A stretch of 64,000 nt of DNA from Hymenopus coronatus (Eukaryota; Arthropoda; Insecta; Mantodea; Hymenopodidae), in assembly GCA_030762935.1 (NCBI GenBank), contig CM060895.1, positions 79,306,001-79,370,000 on the forward strand, written 5' to 3'. Positions within the stretch are counted from its first letter, which is position 1. The number at the start of each line of letters is the position of its first letter. Made by a program: the position numbers and the translations under genes. Below, one piece after another: positions 1 to 13,564 of the stretch. The notes beneath the pieces were generated by a model that saw only the letters and a list, made by a program, of their open reading frames with translations, was not told the origin of the DNA and searched no databases.

Positions 1-228
1 ATTATGAAAATCCCATTTCGACTACCCTTATCCACAACATGCGGTGACATCACGAATGCACTCTGTTGGGCGTTCTACACATTGCAGATCCTTGTAAATG
101 TAAGCATTTACTCACACATCAATGGTATGCAAGTATACCGAAGTGAGATAATATTGGACCACAGCTTCTGGGTGTTTAACTTTTTTTGTCAGGCAGTGTA
201 TCTATCCACTTCAGTGTATTAGTGGTCC
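1..228. other. Unassigned leading segment
   Basis: Probably PEBP intron or upstream DNA. An open frame at 4-222 contains AFYTLQILV, faintly like the family's YTL motif, but no donor in the needed phase follows. I see no recognisable feature. Confidence 0.4.
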
Positions 229-1000
229 TTACTTTCTCTAGCACGTATGAACAAACCACATAGTAGATAAAAAAGGTATTGTATTCCACTCAACAATTAG
301 ATACCAAGATTTCACTGTAAGTACATCTTTTGAGATCCCGAATCCAAAAAAAGAAGCATTTTTTGAAAACTATTATGTGTATGAATGTGTGTAAAACGAA
401 AAATTGATTAAAGACCAAACTAAGTTCAGTATCTTCGAAGGATGCGACAGTAAGACTTCTAAGAAAATCCCGCACCCAACTAGTCTTTACACGGAACATT
501 TTTCGAAAACACTGATTTCCTCAAAAATGACTCACGATTTTGATTAAACAGACATATTTTAAATATATTATCATGATAAATGTATAGCTTGAACCTTCTG
601 GGAATAGTTTCTGAAAACCTCTTTATTCTGGATAACTTTTTCTTGATAACTAGATGTCATTGAAACACATGATTTATGTATATATATATTTTTTTTTTTT
701 GTAGATATAACCGCTTCCGAAGTGTTCTTGGTTTCAATTTTAAACTCTTAAACTTTTCTGAACTTTCGTTTCATCTCTTTTGTTTTACTTCCGGGAATGT
801 ACAACAGAACCGAATTTCAATTGTTTCACATGGCGATAGCTTAAAAAAGGATTTGAGTATTGCTTTAGCCAAGTGTATTCCCTTACTTCCCTTCTACTTA
901 CAAGGAAGGAATATCTTTATTAAAGTGAGTAATCTTTTGTAAGGAAACTGTTTGTGTAGCAGCTAGAGAACGTCATGTGAATGGAACACATCAGATTTAT
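229..1000 (+). repeat. R9 repeat copy, near full length
   Basis: Starts at ACTTTCTCTAGCACGTATG and ends in AATGGAACACATCAGATT. Contains the family core CTTCTGGGAATAGTTTCTG near 596 and a degenerate GTGTGTATGAATGTG tract near 375 where other copies have a microsatellite. Confidence 0.85.
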
Positions 1001-1106
1001 TTCTCTTGGTGGAACTGTTTTTCACAACCACATAATATAATGTTTCTGCAAGGTCACTCATTTGCATAACTGGAAAACTTTAAGAAATACACAGAATGGT
1101 ACGACA

Positions 1107-1942
1107 AAAAAATCTGATGCATTCCATCCATGCAACTTTCTATAGCTATTCCATATAAACTATTCTAACAAAAGATTGTTATATGTATATATCATTTCTA
1201 TCGAGAAAAAAACATTAGCATAATTGGACTTAATACTTTGCTGCCTAATAAGTAGAACAGAAATAAGGGATAAAGCGATAGTAAAATCTTTTACAAGTGG
1301 TCACTATGTGAAACAACTGAGGTTCGGTTCGCTTTACATGGTCCCGTTTGAGAAAAGTGAAAATGATACCAATAACAAGGAATATCTCGAAAACGGTCAA
1401 CTGTATAAGGATAACATATGACATAAATTATGTGTTTTAACAAGATCTACACTTTTTATGTGATAAGTTTTGGCCTGTCTTGCGGTTTCACCGCTATGCA
1501 AAATTCTGCAAAACTCATCCAGAATAAGAGGTCTTCAGAGGCTATTGCCAGAAATTTCAAAATATACCTATATTCTGTAATATACGTTATTTTAATCAAA
1601 ATCGTTGGAGCCATTTTCAAGAAAAATAAAAATTTCAAATATTTTTCCAGTTAAATGGTAGTTTATGGTGGGGAAACTTTCTTGAAAATCTTCGTGTTGT
1701 ATCCTTGAGATATACTAAACATAAATATCAACTTTAGTATTTAACGGTCTTTTCGTTTTTAAGCTATGCTATCCACAAGCACACACTCACGGAAGCTTTT
1801 TCTAAAAATGCTTTTTTTCGACTCTGAGGACCTCAAAACGTATATTTCCGTTGAAATCCCGACATAGAATTTTTGGATGGAATATAATACCTTTTCTAGA
1901 TACTATGTTTATTGTATGTGCATACAGCTAGAGGAAGTAAAA
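1107..1942 (-). repeat. R9 repeat copy, full length, inverted
   Basis: Begins AAAAATCTGATGCATTCCAT and ends GCTAGAGGAAGTAAAA. The core is seen reversed near 1500-1550. A short CACACACTCAC-like tract sits at the microsatellite position near 1780. Confidence 0.85.
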
Positions 1943-2137
1943 GTAGATCTCGTCAAAACACAGTTTGTGTCTTAAAAGATTCGCTTTAGTCAAGTGCATT
2001 TTATTGTACATACAAGGAAATGAGTAGTACGGCAAATTCTGTTAACGTTTATTTTAATTAACAGGGGGAGGGTAGATAGAAGAATAAGCTACTGTAAGAA
2101 TAGGTAAAGTAATGAAAATGGATTATATCAGATTTTA
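1943..2137 (+). repeat. R9 3'-end fragment next to the PEBP splice acceptor
   Basis: Matches the last 200 bases of R9, from GTAGATCTCGTCAAAACAC to ATATCAGATTTT. The T-run that follows the repeat end runs straight into the polypyrimidine tract and AG of PEBP exon a at 2151-2152. Confidence 0.75.
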
Positions 2138-2152
2138 TTTTTTTTATTTCAG

Positions 2153-2290
2153 ATCCCGATGCACCCTGTCGTAAAGATCCAAAATATCAGCATTTCGTAC
2201 ACTGCATGATTGTAAATATTCGAGGATGTGATTGCAAGTCGGGTGAAACACTACTGAAATACATTGGTTCTGGACCTCCCAAAGGCACAG
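2153..2290 (+). CDS. PEBP exon a (DPDAP motif, ligand pocket)
   Basis: A 138-base exon with an acceptor after tttatttcag and a donor at gtatgt. It begins with the last two bases of the Asp codon of DPDAP and ends one base into the Gly codon after PPKGT. It encodes PDAPCRKDPKY, then a segment with the pocket histidine (QHFVHCMIVN), then RGCDCKSGE and YIGSGPPKGT. Ser of the usual DPDAPSR is Cys here, and the residue after the pocket His is also Cys. All 45 whole codons are open. Confidence 0.92.
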
Positions 2291-4483
2291 GTATGTTCAG
2301 GAAGGAAATTGTGTTTTTCTTGAGTTTTTTTTTACAAATTTCAGTAGAGTGTTCCTATAAGGCGATGCATCTGTGAAATTTCACTAAAAATTAATAACAA
2401 TTCTTTATTTTTTATAATAAAACAATATGAATTATAAAACTTTAAGAAAATATATCGTTTTTCCCACTTCGCAGACTTTATCAATTAATAAAAGCTATAA
2501 TTGAGCATGTCCATGTTTAATACGTGATCGCACCTCCAACTTTAAAGCTTATTTTCTCGCAAATATTTTTCTAAAACTTTTCCATACTCAGAATGTTTCA
2601 CAAGATGCAATTTTCCCCTCATTTTTTTCAATATTTTATATTGCCTATCGAAAGTACATAAAAGAAACTGGCCAGATTACTTTTTCGAAATGTTGTTCCA
2701 TTTTTAATGAACTATTACGACTAAGCCCGCCTGGGTAGTGTGGTGGTAGCGTGTCTGCCTCACATTCGAAAGGTCGTGAGTTCGAATCTCGCTTAGGGCG
2801 AGTTACCCGGATAAGGTTCTTTTCGGGGTTTTCCCTTATACTGAGAAGACAAATGTCGAGTAGCTTTAAGCTCCATGGATCCCGAGATCATTTGAGTATC
2901 ATTTCACCAATTTCATTCATCGTCCGATATGACCAACCAGGTTAAAAGACTTTAAAGCTACTTAAAAAAATTACGACTAATAAAAAGAATATATGACAAA
3001 TGTGCTTGTAAATTCCTTTACTGTAAAACTTGACCTTTATATGCGAGTATTCTTAAAAATGTCTGGCTCGATTTGATAAGAATAACGAATTTAGACGGGA
3101 CAAATTATTATTTAAATAACCTTTCAAAGTAGAATGCTGATACATGGCAGACATATCAATATTATTGTGTACAATAACGGTAACATTTTCAGTAAGATGT
3201 TACATTACTGTGAATTTTACATATTTCACAGATGCATAGCCTATAAGCCTATTATAGTTGTTGAAATAACGAATATAATAATTATGACGGATAGTACAGA
3301 GTCTTCTGTATAAACCTAACCGCTCGCACGAGGTTTTGCGTCTGGGTGGAAGCACATGCTACAGCCGGCCGAGTCAATACTTTTACATCGATGGTTACTC
3401 GCTACTGGGACCAAAACATCAATTTGATTCGGCTGAACACCACTGCACATCTTGGCCGGACCTGAATCTTCTACAGGAAATGTGGCACATCAACCAGTTT
3501 TTTCTGGCGAAGTTATAGTAAGTGGCTCAAGTGCTATTCATGGTTGAAAAACATGTTTTCGAGTTGAGGGAGTTTTTGTATACTATCTATGCAGAGGACA
3601 ATCATTTCGTGTTGTTATAACCCAATTGTGGCGCAAACGTAACGAAGGAGGATTAGGTCTCATTGCAGTGGAACCTAAGAGCAAAGCGCTCTTTAATCCA
3701 TTAGACTTATCACTAGAGAATATGGAGAACAAGAAATAACATAGGACATTTCAAAAATTCCCTTCTAGTTCGGACTGTTCCTGCGGGGCTTAGGAGAGCA
3801 CTCTGCGCATTAGATGGACTTGATGTCAATGCCCTACCCCAGTAACCTAAAGGAGCTCTACTGTCTGTTTGGCAGTGTTTTAGGTAGTGGTTTGGGGCAC
3901 CCTTCCAAGCAGGTAGTGGTTTAGCAATCGGAAGGAGGTAACATTTTCTTATTCTAAATCAAGCAAGGGGTAAAGGCACGTGACAGAGTGGAAAAAGGAA
4001 GCACTATTGCAAATAATATTTGTGTCTGATTCCTGTAGATTTTTAAGACTCGTCATCCAACTGAGTAAACTATTGCAACACTATTGACTTTTGCCACGCG
4101 CAGCGCAGTTATGCATACGTGTATGCTGAACTGCGTGTATGCTGAACAGATTAAAGTGTTACTTGGGCGATAAGCCAGCCCAAACCACTAGCTATAACAC
4201 TGTTGAACAGGCAGTACAAGTTTTTCCAACAGAATCTGCTTGAATCTGCACCAATTCTTGTGGTGGATCGAATACCCAACAGACCCTGGTGTCAGGTATT
4301 GCTTGACATCCATTTGAGAAATATTTCTACGGATTGGAGTACGTGTGCATACTTGGTCATCAGTAATGTTGTGGCCGCAGAAGATAAATGGTTCCGATAC
4401 GGCCTTGTGATGACCCCAACATGCAACATTTGCGGGGCGATTTGTTACCTGTACACCAGCCCGACAGTTACGGTACAGGGTTA

Positions 4484-4539
<56 letters not shown>

Positions 4540-7500
4540 CTAATTTTTAGAAAAAAGGTCCATGTGTGTGGTGTGATTGTGTCTGTGGACAGCATAGTTC
4601 TAAAACGAAAAGTCGGATACAACACGAAGATTTTCAGGAAAATCCTCCAACTAGCCTTTACATGGAACATTTTCGAAAATTTAGATTTTTTTAAAAAACC
4701 GCTCTAACGATTTTGTTTAAAATAGCTTATGTGTGTGATATTTTTATGACAAACGAAATGTATATCTTGAATTTTCTGGGAATAGCTTCTGAAGACCTCT
4801 TCATTCTGTATGAATTTTATATAACTGGCAAACCGTAAGACGTATAAAAATATTACACAAAAAATATAGATCTTATTAAAACACACAATTTATGGCATAT
4901 ATTTTTATGACAAATGAAATGTATATCATTAATTTTCTGGGAATAGCCTCTGAAGAGCTCTTCTTTCTGAATGCATTTTATATAACTGGCAACAAACTGT
5001 AAGAGGTATACAAAAACTTGTTACACCAAAAATATAGATCTCATAAAAGCACAGAATTTATGACATATATTTCTCCTTTGTTTACTCCTCACAAGCAGAG
5101 AGATTGGAATTTCAATTGTTTAACATAACCGGATTTTTAATAATTTGCTGCAGACAAGTAGGGAAAGTCAAGTGAATGGAACACATCAATTTTTTTTGCT
5201 TTCTCTAGCACCGTATGCTCACTTCAAAGGTAGACTGAGAAGGTATTATATGCACCCAAAATCTAATGTCGAGATTTCAACGGAAATATATGTTTTGGGG
5301 TCCCTTGTGTCCAAAAAAGAAATTTTTAGAAAAAAAAATATGTGAATTTGTGATCACGATAACTCAAAAAGTGGGTAAAATACAAACTTTGATATTTAAG
5401 TTAAGTATCTTCCAGAGTTGTGACACGAGGGTTTTGAGGTAAATCCCGCCACATCAAACTACACTTTACATGGAATTTTTTTTCGAAAACACGACAAAAC
5501 GTATATCTTGAATTCTCTGGCAATAACTTCTAAAGAACTCTTCATTCTGGATGAATTTTAGATGTCAGGTAAACCGTAAGATACAAACAAAAACTACTAC
5601 ACAAAAAATGTAGATATTTTTAAAACACGCAATTTATATCATACTTATTTTTTCGAAGAGTTAACCATTTCCGAGATACTCCTTATTATTGGTTTCAGTT
5701 TTAAAGTACTTAAATGTTTTTCATACGGGAATTTGTCAGCCCTTAGCCATACAAATAAACGAATATGAATCACATAGCAACCAGCTTTAAAAGATTTTAC
5801 TATCGTTCTATACTGTGTACTCCCTTATTTCCCTTCTACTTGTAAAAAATCTTGTGTTACACTCACATGAATTTCTGTAGCTACTCTTCAAACTACTTAC
5901 AAAAGATAATGCTTCTCTCTACACAACGCTAATCGAGATAAACATTAGCAGAATTTTCTTAATACTTAGTTCCTTATAAGTAGAAGGCAACTAAAGGAAT
6001 GTTCTATGCTAAAGTGACCGTCAAATGTTTTAAAAGCTGTCGCTATGCGATTGTAATTGCAAATCGCTTACTTGCTTGGCCAGGAGTAGAACAAAAGAAA
6101 AACAGACACTTCCGTCTAAGAAAAGTATAAATACTTCACAATTGAAAGTAATAACAAGGAATATGTCTAAAACGGTAAGCTCCATGAAAAAAATGTATAT
6201 GACATAACTTGCGTATTTTAACAGGATCTACATTTTTTGTAGAGTAAGCTTTTGTCTATCTCTTACGGTTTGCTAGTTATACGAAATAAAGCAAAATTCG
6301 TCCAGAATAAACAGGTCTTTAGAAGCTATTCCCAGAAAATTCAAGATATACATTTTATTTGTGATTGAAATGGATTTAACTGTCTTTTCGTTTTTCAGCT
6401 ATGTTGCTCACAGACAGACGCACACACACACCCACACAGATACACACTCAGACATTTTTCTAAAAATCTGATGTGTTTCATTCACATGACTTTCTCAACA
6501 TCTCTGCAAAAAAATATTGTTAAAAAGCTTATGCTTATATTTACTTCATGATAATCGAGAGAAAAATTAGTAGAAATAGTCTTACTACTTGCTTCCTTCT
6601 AAGTTGAAGCAAAATAAGGGAGTACCATAGGTTAAAGTGATAGTCAAAATCTGGTTGCTATGTGACTGAAGTTCCTCTGTTTGTATGTACAGGAGTTGAA
6701 CTCCAGTATGAGAAAAGTATGTTTTACAACGCTGAAACCAAACTATTACTCCAAGAAAAAAATGGACATAAATTTGCTTTAACGTGTGGTAAATTTTTGT
6801 TCATCTCTTACGGTTTAGCAGTTAAGCAAAATTCGGCAAAATTCATCCAGAATAAAGAGGTCTTCAGAGGCTATTCCAAGAAAATTCAAGATATATATTT
6901 TATTTCGGATATAAATAGCTTTAATATACGGGATTTTAATCAAAATTAAGACATTTTTAAAAAAATCAAAATTTTCAAAAATTTTTCCATGTAAAGGGTA
7001 GTTTGAAATGGGGAGATTTTTTTTGAAAATCTTCGTGTCACATCCTTGGAAGATACTAAACCTAAATAACAAGTTTGGTATTTAACGGTCTTTTCGTTTT
7101 GGGGCTATGATGTCTACAGACACACACACACACACACTCACACACTCACACACTCACACACTCACACACTCACACACTCACACACTCACACACTGACCTT
7201 TTTTTAATTTTGTTTTTGTTTTTTGGGATTCAGGGGGACCCAAATCATGTATTTCCGGTGAAATCTCGGTATCGAATTTTTGGGTAGAATACAATACTTC
7301 TTTATACACTGTGTACATAATACGTGTAGAGAAAGTAAAAATGTTTGGGTTTTTTTTGGATTCAGGGGGACCCAAAACATATATTTCCGGTGAAATCTCG
7401 TTATCAATTTAGGGTGTATTACAATACCTTCTCTATACACTATATACATAGTACGTATAGAGAAATTAAAAAGCAAGTAATAGAGTTTCTGTTAATGTTG

Positions 7501-10500
7501 ATCACGATTAGCATGAAATAAACAGAAGAATAAACTTTTTAATAATAATGTGTTACATAGATGCAAGTTAAGTGAATGGAACACAACCGGTTTTGTATGT
7601 ACACAATTATATTGCATGTAATTATTTAAAATAAGTTTATACAGCAGCCTTTACTATCGCGTTCGCAAAATCTTTAGCAGAACTCGTTCAGTAGAACTCG
7701 TTCTAAATACTTAATTTGTCCGCTAAAGTTTTAATTTTAATGTCTTTAAATGGTCTATGATTTCCTATTGTCTTTAAATTATATATTAATTGTTTGACAG
7801 GTTGTCATCGCTATATATTTCTGTTATTCAAACAACCTGGGAAGATATGCTGCAAAGAACGATTTACTGGGAGCACGTAAGTATACCAATATGTTTGGAT
7901 TAAAATTAAGTAGATCTATTTATACTTCAGATATCCTTATATTCCCTGCTTCAAATTTTTCACTAGATTTAATGTAACTAACATTTAGCAATGGAGTTTA
8001 GACAGCAGAATGTACAAGATGGCCTATAAAAGTGTTAGGATGAGTATTTTTTTTAAACAAAAAGGAAATAAATAGGCATCTAATACCAAATCTAATAGAA
8101 GAACAGTATATCAACCCTCATCCAAAAATTAAAAATAAAGTAGGAATTGAACTTCCTCCAAAAAATAAAAATAAATTATATTTCATCTACAAAAAGTAAA
8201 ATATAACATAATTAACAATATTAAAATTATAAATAAAAATAATTTAAAATAACATTTATAACAAATAACAGAATAACAAGCTAAAATTATTGAAACACAA
8301 ATTCAAAATCTTAATATTACTCATTCATATGGCCCTTCCGAATTATAAAGAAAATATTTACATGGGAGCATTTATGGGGACCACGGGCCCTACCTCAGAA
8401 TTTTAAATGAAACCATGCTAACTTTTTGTATATTCTCTTTCCCCACAATAAACTAAGCAACTCTTATTAAAACAGTTTTTCCTAAAATGAAAATGTCTTT
8501 ACAACTTAACACCTTTAACCTGGTTGTTCATATCAGACATTGAATGAAATTGGTGAAATGATCTCGGGTCTATGGAGCTTCAAGTTTCTCACATTCGTCT
8601 TATCAGGATAAGGGAAAAACCTCGAAGAAAACCTTATCCAAATAACTGGCGCTAAGAGATTCGAACTCGCGATCTGTTGAATGTGCGGCACACACGTTAT
8701 CCCCATACTACCCAGACGGGCCCTAAAATGAATTTTTGGCGGTGTTTAACGCCCGCTTTTATTACTTGTGGCACCGCAGGCGACGACACTGGCGATATAT
8801 GAAGTGAAGATGGAGCACTGTGGAATGCGATGGCAGGGAAAACCGGAGAACTCGGAGAAAACACGTCGCTGCGCCGCTTTGTACACCACAAATCTCAAAT
8901 GCGATCGCTTAGGATCGAACCGAAAGTGTCGTCTAGTTGAGAGGCGAATGGTCCAGCCACTCGGCCACGGGGCGTCCCCTAGAATGAATTATTGAGCTAT
9001 TATAGGATGTGTATTTTGAGAACATTTCCTTTGTGAACTCGTGGAGAACATTAAGTATCAAATGAAAGAACATAAGCATTGTAGCTTCAAATCCTCCTGA
9101 ACTTCTAAATTATTGCACCCTACGCTGTTAGCATTGATGATTATTTACTGTGGCTCTTCAAAATGATAAAAAAATATAAAAAAATAGCGGATTTGATATA
9201 GAGCTAGATTTAGTTTTAGTGCTAGATGAATGCAGGAGAAATTTTCAAACTACATTGACCGTTCAGTGAGAGATGCAGGATACAAATGTCCCTTATGAAA
9301 TTCAAACGACTCGAAACACTACTACGTATGTATGGAGGAGTAAAAAAAAAAAAAAAAAAATTAATCGCTTGAAGGTGAAATCAAAGGTGAATGATGAAAA
9401 TAGTAGTACAAACATTGTAGCTGCTGTAGAAGTAAAACTACAGATGTATCTATCTGAATTGTCCTAAGACAGTGGGATCAGCTGTAGTTCTGTACAGCGG
9501 ATAGGAAAGCACCAGAAATACCATCTGTTATATGCACCGTGCCGGTATGTTTGCTTTGGGGCTGCGCGGTCGATTCTACCACTTAGGAAGAGTTCGTAGC
9601 GGATAGACGATATCGAGACATGCGATCGAGGGATAAAACTCGGTGAGGTCATAAGTACTGATCGGGATCGTCAGCTAGGGGGAGAAGGCTGTCACTGGAG
9701 ATGTCTAAGGCTAGTGGGCTTCGAGACACGCATCAGGTGTTACCCTAAAGAGCTCAAATACAGAACGGGATCGTCGAGTTTGGTATGATCTACACTGAGG
9801 TAGGATCAAGAAACAGGCACTTAATAAAGAATACTGGTGTCAAGGTGGAACTGAGTCACGTCAACGTGCCATTAGCAGAGCTGTTAACGTTCTGGTGGCT
9901 GGAAATTGACTTATCTTCTCACGACATGAGCAGTTGGCAGGCTGAGGTGTGTTAGACGGGTTTCCATTCTTGCATGAATTTAACCACACACTGACGGGAA
10001 TGTGGGCTTTGCAGGATGGCGGTTGAAAATGAGGCTGGGGAGTGAAAGGAGGTAGCAGTGTGCTCCTCAACGGTTGCCTTGTTCATCGCTGGTGTAATTA
10101 ATTTACAAAATGTTTATTTTGGGGTAGAAATTTTGAAGTCCAAGCAATTCTTGAATGATTGTAATAGCTTTTGGAGGTGCTCCTTCGTTACCAAGGATGT
10201 CCGCAAGCCATGCGGGGAAGCCGGTATCGCCTGAAGCAGCGGTTTCTGCGATTTTAATCCCCAAGAGAGCTAATGAGGGCGCTCCGATGGAATGATAAAC
10301 CTTCGTTGAATTTTATTGCCCGACGCCTAATCTCGTCCTCCAAATATGGCAGACCAGAAGCTTCATGCAAGAGTCTCGTAGGAACTGCTCGAGGCACAGA
10401 CTAGATGGCCCGAAGGCTTCTATTCTATGCCCGTTGAAGAACCAGCAGACGGGTCTGCCGCCATGCACCAGATCTTACAGGTGTTGATTAGCATGGGGAC

Positions 10501-13500
10501 TATGAAATCCCTCAAAGGGCGCAACTTAAGGGGAACCGGTATCGTGGATTTTAGCATCGGGTACAAGGAGACCGCAGCCCGTGTTCCCTGATGTTCCCAA
10601 AAGTGATGGTCTTATCAAGCTTCACCCCCAGGTAGGTGATAATGTTCGTCTATTCAATCCTTCATCTGAGGTAGGCGAATGAAGGGAAGTTTGCGGGAAA
10701 GCGGCATTTTGTGAAGAGGATAACGTGGCTTTTCTCCGGGTTGATGGACAACCGCCAACGTTTGCACCATTCTTGGAGGAGGCTTAGATGTGTCTGAATG
10801 GGGCTGAAGGCTCTGCGTGCATTTTTGTTTGTACAGAATAACAGCACGTCATCAGCATATTGAGCAGTAGTTTGAAAGAAGTGGATCGTTCCCCGTTTTC
10901 AAAATGCATGTCACTCGGGGCTCCTCCACTCGCGTAGAAAGCGGCATAAAGTGAGGCACATGTTGAAGACCTTGAAAAGAATACAGCCTCCGTCCGTCCG
11001 TGATCTGGTAGGTTCTTGATGAGCTTAGGTGTAGATTCTGTGTACCAACCCTGGTAAGGGCTTAACCACAGGAATGAGGAGGATGTTGTAGGTTTGCTAA
11101 TGTTTAAGTTTCGGGTGATGATGTTAAGGAGGTAGCGCTAGACAGGCTCCTCGAACGGATGTAATTTTTAGGAGCCGCATCCTTTTCCTCTGCTTCGCTG
11201 GTGTTTAATTTGATTCCAATTATTTTTCTTGGAGAATTTTGATTGATCACTCGCATTGTTGGGACGAGGGAGTACCTATTTCAGCTACTTTGCTGTTGGC
11301 TGGTTTGAAGCCTTTGTTAACGGGGTGCCCGGAGCCATGCGAGGAACCCGATATCACCTGGATCGGCGTTCAATAGATAAGTACTCCCCCAGCGATCTGA
11401 CAAGTGCGTTCTCATGTTCGCCTAAGCTGGCGTAGAATTTCTGAGCCCGGCGTCTGAAAACATCCTCCACATATGGGAGGGCCGAAGCTTAATGTGGTAG
11501 CCTCACTGGGAAACGCCGACATACAGAATAGATTGACCGGAGTCCTCTATTCTGTATCCGCTATAACCAGAGAAACTAGGAATCTGCTGCCATACCCAGC
11601 ACTTCGCTGGCGTAAAGAATCAGAAGGACTATGAGCGCCTTGAAAACTGGTAACTTTAGGTGAACCGGCATTTGGGAGGCCAGAACATGGTAAATGGTGG
11701 CTCTGTCCGACGTTCCCCACACGTGTTCACAAACAATTATGCCCTTATCAAGATTGATGCCTAGATATTCGACGGAATTTCCTTACTCTATCCTCTGGCC
11801 TTGGTAGGAAAAGTTCGGTATCTGAGCTGCGGCGAGGCGTTTTCTGTTGAACAGAACACCACGACTTTTGCCCTAATAAGGGACATCTGACACTGTCTGC
11901 ACCAGTCCTGGATGAGACGGAGGTGGCTCCCTGTATTGAATTGAAGGCTCTGCGTATGTTCCTTGTCTGTGCGGCAGAGCAGGACGTAATCAGCAAACTG
12001 GGCCACGTTGACGTCCTGCACTGTAGGGAAGTCTGCCATAAAGAAGCTAAACAAAGTCGGTGATAAGATAGAGCCTTCGGGGTCTCCGTATCCCGCATCG
12101 TAGGGGTTTTTGAGTTTATATTTGCCCCGCAACCGCTACTATGAATGTGCGTTGGTGTAGGAAGCTGTGTATAATGTTGATAAGCTGTCTGTGTAGGCCA
12201 ATCTGGATGAGTTAGTACAGGAGTCCCTCATGCTAGGTGGCTGAGAAAGCCTTCTCGATATCCAATGATACCCCGGGCGGCAGCCTTCAATATCCGCAGT
12301 AGCTGTTGGGTGGTAGAGTGGCAATGACGAAATCCAAATTGATGGAGTCGGATGGCTTGAATGTCGGGCAGCTGTGTTGAGGCACAAGTTGAACACCTTG
12401 GTGAGAAACAGCGCTGCTCTGAAGGATAGGTTGCTTAGCAAGCGGGTGTCAACCTGTCCTACCCACAAGCATTTTTTGGTGTTGAGATGCCGAAGTGCTC
12501 ATTGGATTTCACTAGGGCGGATGATTGGGAGGGGATCCTCCCCATCGTCAGGCTGAAGCCCCAGCTAACGATCAACATTCTCATGGGTACGGGCGGTAAA
12601 GATTAAGTCTGGGGGTTCTCTCTTGGCGTACAGGTAACCTTTATGTAGTTCGCAAGCACTTTTGCTTTGGCTTGAGGTTAGTATACAAGGCCAAGGTTGC
12701 CTTTAAGTGGGGATTTCTACTGATTTCGTTGGCGTCGGAGGCTTTTTGCGATTCTCCAGACGTCACCAGCTTCCACACCTTTCACAGCCATTGTGGCCTC
12801 CCACGCTTACACTCGGTGCACGCGTAATCGGTGCTCGTTGGAGGCGCCGTAGAAGACCTCGATTGTATGGCGTCCGGTTTCGCTGGAATATTCTGGGGGC
12901 TGTCTAACGGCAGATGAGCAGTTCCAGGTCCAAAGGGAAGACCTCTGGATGGCAGGTAAGGGCATTCGGATGGTGAGGTTGTGAACCGCTCCTACCACTG
13001 TGGTGTAAAAGTTTGGACTGCTGTCTATAGGGTGGTTATGCCAATGATTCTAGGGTTGGGTGGGATTGATGAGCTGAGGTAATCCTTTACGCATTCCCAA
13101 TCGATTTCTTTGGTGTGTTCTGAGAAGTCGTGGCTGGCAACCCTGGGGTTGACTTTTGCCAACACGGGATTATGATGTGAATGGAGTCCTGGAAGTGAAT
13201 TGAGCACGAGATGAAAGGGGGAGTGCTTTATGATCACGAAGTCGATGACAGATGGTTGTCCTCGACCATGCGTATGGTGTGTGGGTTGCCAGGGGCCCAG
13301 GACTCTTAGCTGGGGATCCTGTCTATCATGCGAATCATTACATTGCCTCTAGAATGCGTGCGGGGGTCTGAATACTAACACTTATGTTTGGCATTAAAGT
13401 TCCCGGCGAGGATCACGCAAGAATGGAGGGTGAAGAGGGATTGGTAGTCAGCCGGTAAGAACGACCTATCGGGTGGGTGGTAAACAGAGATTATTACTGC

Positions 13501-13517
13501 CTCCGTTCCTCCAAGCT

Positions 13518-13564
<47 letters not shown>

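Larger units (their letters stand above)
5845..7470 (-). repeat. Outer R9 copy (inverted) split by an inner R9 copy
   Basis: 5845-6461 is the first two thirds of an inverted copy and stops inside CATTTTTCTAAAAA. The remaining third (GGATTCAGGGGGACCC to the terminal hairpin) resumes at about 7341-7470, after the inner copy. Confidence 0.7.

Noticed and set aside
4..222. Possible upstream PEBP exon (AFYTLQILV resembles the family's YTL motif)
   Set aside because: The exon must end one base into a codon, and the nearest donors (before GTAAAT or GTAAGC) give phase 0. The rest of the frame has no PEBP features.
4188..4670. Minus-strand 160-codon frame as a gene
   Set aside because: It runs through the CA repeat and R9 sequence; the His/Thr run is the microsatellite translated.
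7120..7195. CRISPR-like or satellite array
   Set aside because: It is a simple CACACACTCA microsatellite with no spacers.
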